The notes beneath the pieces were generated by a model. It searched no databases, had not been told where the DNA came from, and was given only the letters and a program-made list of their open reading frames with translations. A DNA stretch of 64,000 bases from Gnetum montanum (lineage: Eukaryota; Streptophyta; Gnetopsida; Gnetales; Gnetaceae), in contig MNCI01030420.1 of assembly GCA_015680685.1 (NCBI GenBank), positions 418,018 through 482,017 on the forward strand, written 5' to 3'. Below are positions 58,953 through 64,000 of this stretch, in pieces. The position numbers and the translations under genes are program-made. Each line of letters starts with the position of its first letter. Within the stretch, counting starts at the first letter, position 1.

Positions 58953-59193
58953 AAAAACTCGTCCTTGAGTTCCTCTACAATTTGGAAGGTATGAACTTCT
59001 TATTACAACACACATGACTTGACACACATAACACAACACACATGACATAACACCAATTTTACTGATGCACCAAGTGCTCGAGTGTATAGAGAAGGACAAA
59101 TTACAAAATGGTGGTGTTTATAGATAAAATTGAACACCTCAATGATTTTGGATTCTCTGTTGTACTAAAAGATGCAAAAATTACTAGAGAAGA

Positions 59194-61560
59194 TCACACC
59201 GTCCCTGGTGGCGGTGGTTTTGACGGACCATCACAAGCCTCTGGCACATGTGGTGGCGATGGCATGCATGATGGTTGTCCCATAGCAACTATAACTTTTG
59301 AAGGCAACCAAAATGCCTCCAAGAGAGCCCTCATTTTTTCTTCCTTGCTTCTGGGATCATTCACTATCCAAGCAGCTTTGCCAATGTGTGCTAGGACTAG
59401 AACCTCCCAAGGGCATGGAAGTGCAGGGAAGAGTTCTTTCAAATTGACAAACCAGGCTATGAACTATTTTCATTCAATGTCGAACGCTTGGATTGATGTC
59501 TGCAGCTGCTGGTAGTCATTCATTCATTAGGCCAAGTTCTCAATGGCTACACATTGCCCTTCAGAATGCATGCGGAGAACCTTGAGTTCTACATTTGCTA
59601 TTTCAAATTTTTGTTTTATCACTTTGTGCACTTGGAACTCACCCTTGTATAAAGAATACGAGGTGGCCACTTTCTTTTCTAGGTCAGACCATGGTCTCCC
59701 AACTATTAGCATAGCTAAGTTTTCATAGCAAAGGTTTGTCAACTTCATGTACTCTGTCATTCCTTCAACTTGCAATTCTTTGAGATGGATCTCAGCTTGA
59801 TTGTAGGTATTAAATCCATCAAAGATGGGTTGCCACACCTTGCCTCCTTCTTGGAGCTACTGAATCACTTAGTTCAACTTGGCCTTTGCAACTTGAATCT
59901 ATTTTTCATTTACTTCCTTTTGTAATCCCACTTGGTCCCTATAATGATTTTTAACTTTTTCAAACTTAAGGGCTTCATTTTTCCAAGTAGAAATTTTGAT
60001 GGCTAATTTTTATTGCAAGGCTCAAACCTCCTCCATAGACAGATTTTGATTTTCGGTGGCCAACCTCCTCACATTAGCGTTCACCCTAGCTAGCTCTTCC
60101 TACTATTGGTGAATAAAGCTTTTCATGTGCTCATTTTTAGCACCCACATTACGTAGGTGATGGAATTCCATGGTCAGCCTAACATTCTCCTGGCAAACCT
60201 TTGTCAAGTCCTTGTTTAGATGATATGCATGAGCATCTACCAAGGACTTATCAAGTATTGCCAACTCTTACTCATCCTCAACTATCTAGAGTTTGACTTG
60301 AAGTTGTTGAAAAGCTTCATCTCTGGTGAGTTCACGGTTGAGGAGAGCTAGATCGTCAAGTTAGACCATTAATTGGGTAACTTTTGTTGCCAAGTGTTGA
60401 TAGTTGGCTTGAGCAACTTCGAGTTTTCCCTCCAAGATGAGGCTCTTATCCCTTGCCAAGAGCAACTCCGAATGGGTTGCAGTGATGTTATCTGGAAGAT
60501 CAAAGACTTCTAGAATTGGTTGCCTAGTTCCCACCAGTCAGTCCAATAGTTCTTCATGTTGGGCTGCATCGATCCTGCTATGTGAAGTCCCTGCGAATGC
60601 CTATATGTCTTCAATTTCATGTACATCTGGTACAGGTGTTGTTGATGCATTGAGGACCATAGCAATCATATTAGCAACCACTTTAGCTGTAATATCTTGT
60701 TCTTGGTGCTGCATTACTAGGAAAGTTGCCCCATCTCCATCCTCTAAATGTACTGAAAAAGTATCAGCATTTAGAGAGATTTTAGGAAATAACTGTTGGG
60801 TAGATACCCTTACTTCTCAGATGGCAGGATCAGTTCTTACTAGTACTTGTGTCCAAGCAATAGAGAACATCAACCCTACTCCTTCTAGTAGACTCACAGA
60901 TCAAGCCCCTTGCTCCATATGGCTCATTGTAGGATGATAGACCAAAGAGACTTCTCCTCCACCCATCCCTCTAGATTGCTCTTGTTGGCTCAAGAGTGAT
61001 TGCCAAATTTCACGTATATGTTCTACGATTGTTTGCGAAACTGACCCCAGAGCTTGTGTGATCGCTTCCACAAAGTAAGAGACATAGATGTCTTTGATTC
61101 CTACTCTAGACCCCAGCTGTTGATTTGTCTAGAAGAGATAAGTTTCTCCTAAATACCATTCACCAATGGATGTGATAATTGGTCACATAGGAGAGTTTTG
61201 CAATTGGAATTTCACATGTTTTGGTGCATTCTCAAGAAATGGTCCAAAGTTCAATTCTTGCAGGACCATTTGTTACACCTCCCTTGGCCTGATAGCATCA
61301 AGACATGCCTAGGTCAAGGTGACCTCAAGCTGTGGTGCTATCGCCAAAGTCTCATCCACTTGCAATTGTTCACTGGAAATCTCCTCTTCAAGAATCTGAT
61401 CAACAGATTCCACATCAGGTCCTTCACAGAGGGGGCTAGTTGCATGGGAGCCCTCTGCATGCTCTAGGTGCTACACACGTCATCCCCTTCCTATTCCTGG
61501 TCACTTGTCCCTAGGTTGTGATGGTCCTTCTCCCCTTGGATGCCTTGGTTTCGATGCCAT
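59194..61560 (-). pseudogene. Athila D extra ORF (coiled-coil protein, decayed, internally deleted)
   Basis: One minus-strand frame runs from ATG at 61560 (MASKPRHPRGEG) to TGA at 59194, 789 codons. About twenty in-frame stops are almost all TAG/TGA/TAA one transition away from CAG/CAA/TGG/CGA. Shared blocks with B are ELNFGPFLE, then QLQNS, LVGTRQPILEVFDLPDNITATHSELL, and LTRDEAFQQLQ. The middle block present in B (about 23890-24330) is missing here at about 61065. The central 300 residues are charged and leucine-rich (coiled coil). The C-terminus is GPSKPPPPGTV. No membrane segment or signal peptide is seen. Function unknown; it sits where Athila env-like genes lie. Confidence 0.75.
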
Positions 61561-61810
61561 CTGCAATCAAACATAACCACTAATTAAATTATGCACAAGT
61601 TGCTCAAAATGGCCCTCATACACCTTCTCAATTTGACTAAGTTATGATGTTGTCACATGCATCCCATTAAATCTCCCAGAGCATTAGTTGATGGGTTAGA
61701 ACCAAAAAAAATAAGGGACGAGTTGGAGTTTAAACTATTATTTTCTGTTTCTTCCTTTAAGAAGTGTCAAGTCTATACTAAATTTAATTTTATCTACAAT
61801 AGACCTCAAA

Positions 61811-61841
<31 letters not shown>

Positions 61842-63700
61842 ACTAAGAGCATACCTCTAGTTGCTAAAGAGGGAAATGATAGGGTGATTAGGATGTGCGG
61901 TAGACAACGTAAGTGCTTGGAAGAAGAGGCGAGGTAGAAAAAATGAAAAATCTCCCTCCAATTTTTTTACAAAATGAACAGTATAGGGGTTTATGGCTAT
62001 GTTGATGTAACCGTGTATACGCAGGGGGCTATGTATACGAGGCCCCGTATATGCAAGGGGTCGCACCCATTGACGAACATTGACCCAACAAAGGAAGCCC
62101 AATAAAAGCGATTAAAAACGCCAAATGGAAGCAGTTTAGGAGATTGAGAGACTGGGAACTCAGCTGGGAGCAAGAAGAAGGTAAGTGGGATGAAGAAAAG
62201 AGTCAAAAGTAGGAGAATGTTGTGAAAAAGAACCCAGCAGAGAAGAAATCGAGCGATGGGTATCATGAAAATAATCAACCAACAAAATCAAGAGGATGGA
62301 AGACTAACAAACGGGACTAGGGATATGCAAGTAGGTCCTCCCCATAGTAGGTGGTAGCCTCAGTAGCCCTTGCATATCCTCAACACTAGATTCTGTAGGC
62401 CTTGGGGTCAAGAAATGGTGATCATAAGTTAATACTCCCATCCATGAGAACTTGTCGAAGCATGAGGAGTTAATGGAAATCACAAAAAAATATCAAAACA
62501 TAAGACGGGCAGTGAGGTGAGTCATGGAGAGAAATGGGTGAAGAGAGAGGAGTGAGAATTGGAATTCTGATTATCAGTCACATGAAACCCAGTTTGAAGT
62601 TGTGGTTAAGTGACCTGGTAGGACTTTTTCCAAGTTTAGACCCAAAACCAACCACATACAGTGACATCACAGCAACATGCGAAGACCCATCCACCCCCCA
62701 AATGTACAAGAATGCACCCATAGAGAACCACCACTCCAATAGGCATGAGAGCAAGGAAGTGAAATGGGACTAAGTTAGAGGGGATGAAGTGAGTCCCATA
62801 ACTAGTGCTTGTGGCCCGTGAGAGACAATCTAAGGGGTGTGCTTTGAATTCCCACATAGTTAGGATTTTATTTTTGTTTTTATTTTTATTTCGTGGAAAC
62901 CACACCATGTAAAGACCCATGCTTGGTTGCATGCATTCGACCAAGGGATGTGCTTTGAATCCTCATGTGTTTTTTTTTGTTGTGATTTTTGCAATGAGGA
63001 CCACACCATGCAAGGTTAAATTTCCAAGGAGCTTCCTTGTAGAAAAGAACTTGAAGTGGTAAGAAATCCGTAAGGGCACTCCTGCAACCCAGGGGATAGA
63101 AGAGGATGACAAATGTTGCATTCCCCTTGAAGTCATGCCCAATTCAAACCATTGGATCATCCTCAAGTCTGGGAACTACATAAGTCATACATTAATTAAA
63201 ATGTTTTTAAGTGAAGGGGGTTGCATGTTTCCAAAGGAAGGAAAGCCATGGAGTGGATGAATGGGTGGATGACATGGACTCACTATCAATTTTATGAGAT
63301 GAAAGTAGACATAAATTCCAAGAACAACAATGCAAGGGTAGGAGCAAGATAAAATAGGTGGACTATTTCACACAACCCATCACAACGAAAACCATCCACA
63401 CCAAACTTGATGATAATAAGATGACTTATTAGCAACCAATTGGAATTTAAACATCCACATACACATAAATAAGTAATAAAGAAATGGAAAAGTAATTAAA
63501 GAAAGGAAAATGTAGTAAGAATTGGAAAACGTATGAATGATGTTGAAAAACAAAAAGGTGTAAAACAAAAAGTTCCAAAAATAGTGAGAAGCATAGTAGA
63601 ATGGATCAGCATGGAAGATAGTCTCCCCCATGACTAGGCTAGAAGGAGCAGACTCAAAAAATGGAACAAGGATGTCCTGGTGATGATGAGGCGGTAGCAC
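61561..63700 (-). other. Athila D non-coding stretch
   Basis: It matches the 24830-27060 stretch of B (gcatacctctagt, tgtgctttgaattccca, A-rich part, ctcccccatgactagg). It contains a 27-base C run at 61811-61837 and, near 62010-62060, the same GTATAC/GGCCCC words as the element's LTR. Confidence 0.7.
61811..61837. repeat. Poly-C tract (27 C)
   Basis: An uninterrupted run of C (G on the element's strand). Neither A nor B has it at the homologous site. It could form G-quadruplexes or be a sequencing/assembly artefact; the length is unreliable. Confidence 0.9.
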
Positions 63701-64000
63701 TAGTTAGGTGGAGTTCACGGAAAGGTTTTAATTTTTTCCGATTAACCAACTACGTTCTCATGGGGTCCTCAAGTTTGTGTATAAGCAAGGCCATGGATGG
63801 GAAGGTTTTGGAGACAATGTAAGGTCCTTTCCACAGTGTTTGAAACTTCATCAGTTGTGATACATGTGTGGGATTCTAGTAAAGTGCCTTATTGCCACAT
63901 CTAAATGTTACCTTCCGAATCCTTAGATCATGTTGTTTTTGATTGTAGGACTTGTGTATTGCATTTGATGATAGGGCCACCAATCAGTTTTCATCTAGCA
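63701..64000 (-). pseudogene. Athila D integrase, C-terminal end (cut by window)
   Basis: It aligns with 26940-27246 of B and 7260-7580 of A (ccacatgtgtggg-like block 'acatgtgtgggattctagtaaag', 'gatagggccaccaatcagtttt'). On the minus strand this is the integrase C-terminus. The rest lies beyond the window. Confidence 0.7.

Larger units (their letters stand above)
58145..64000 (-). mobile_element. Athila-lineage LTR retrotransposon D, 3' half, runs off the window
   Basis: LTR 58145-58935 (TGATGAGCAGC...CGCTTCATCA), polypurine tract, extra ORF, non-coding stretch and the start of the integrase region follow in the same order as in B. The window ends at a point homologous to about 27246 in B. 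The left flank ATTAT (58140-58144) would be the target duplication; its partner lies outside. Confidence 0.9.

Noticed and set aside
63380-63700. Minus-strand 106-residue hydrophobic ORF as a membrane protein
   Set aside because: It lies in the A-rich non-coding stretch conserved at the DNA level among Athila copies. The frame is not conserved in A or B and the Phe/Tyr/Leu richness follows from base composition.

Overview
This is plant nuclear DNA: AT-rich, with no prokaryotic gene organisation, and built almost entirely of plant-specific retroelement lineages (Athila and Tat of Ty3/gypsy, a Ty1/copia element, RTE-like and L1-like LINEs) plus one broken leucine-rich-repeat-type receptor kinase gene. 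Thick nesting and old, transition-rich decay suggest a large, repeat-filled seed-plant genome. The sequence does not tell me which plant.

Layout. 1-3944: AT-rich intergenic sequence. 3945-15330: a receptor-kinase pseudogene (minus strand) split by Athila element A (4258-14314, minus strand, 5-bp target duplication CTCTT). Removing the element and one CTCTT rejoins the kinase reading frame. About 15480-18446: a Ty1/copia element (plus strand) ending in a 743-base assembly gap (18447-19189). 19190-20340: unassigned. About 20344-20803: the 3' end of an RTE-like LINE (minus), cut by Athila element B (20808-34066, minus, target duplication ATTTA). 34072-36856: unassigned sequence that probably includes a chromovirus-type LTR. 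36857-54283: Tat-lineage element C (plus strand, gag-PR-RT-RH-aRH-IN), whose 5' LTR is truncated. 54284-54412: the tip of an Athila LTR into which C probably inserted. 54413-58144: L1-like LINE remnant and a degenerate duplication. 58145-64000: 3' half of Athila element D (minus), running out of the window.

The three Athila copies share LTR ends (TGATGA...TTCATCA), a GGGG-containing polypurine tract, and, where visible, a primer-binding site that reads as a C-to-T/G-to-A decayed tRNA-Asp complement. Copies B and D carry a long extra ORF between integrase and the 3' LTR, rich in coiled coil. It lies where Athila elements are known to have an env-like gene.

The most unusual object is element C. 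Between its protease and reverse transcriptase it carries a complete-looking eight-exon gene on the opposite strand (46908 down to 42513). One exon encodes a diverged NIF/FCP1-like (HAD superfamily) phosphatase domain. Short repeats of the form stem-loop-stem followed by TTAAACTAGCA lie in three arrays, on both sides of this gene and just after integrase. Some stems show compensatory changes. The 5' leader holds a separate minisatellite of about six 120-175-bp units.

Nearly all genes here are decayed, so the coding entries are pseudogenes. Exon edges, domain limits and the outer ends of some elements are read by eye.
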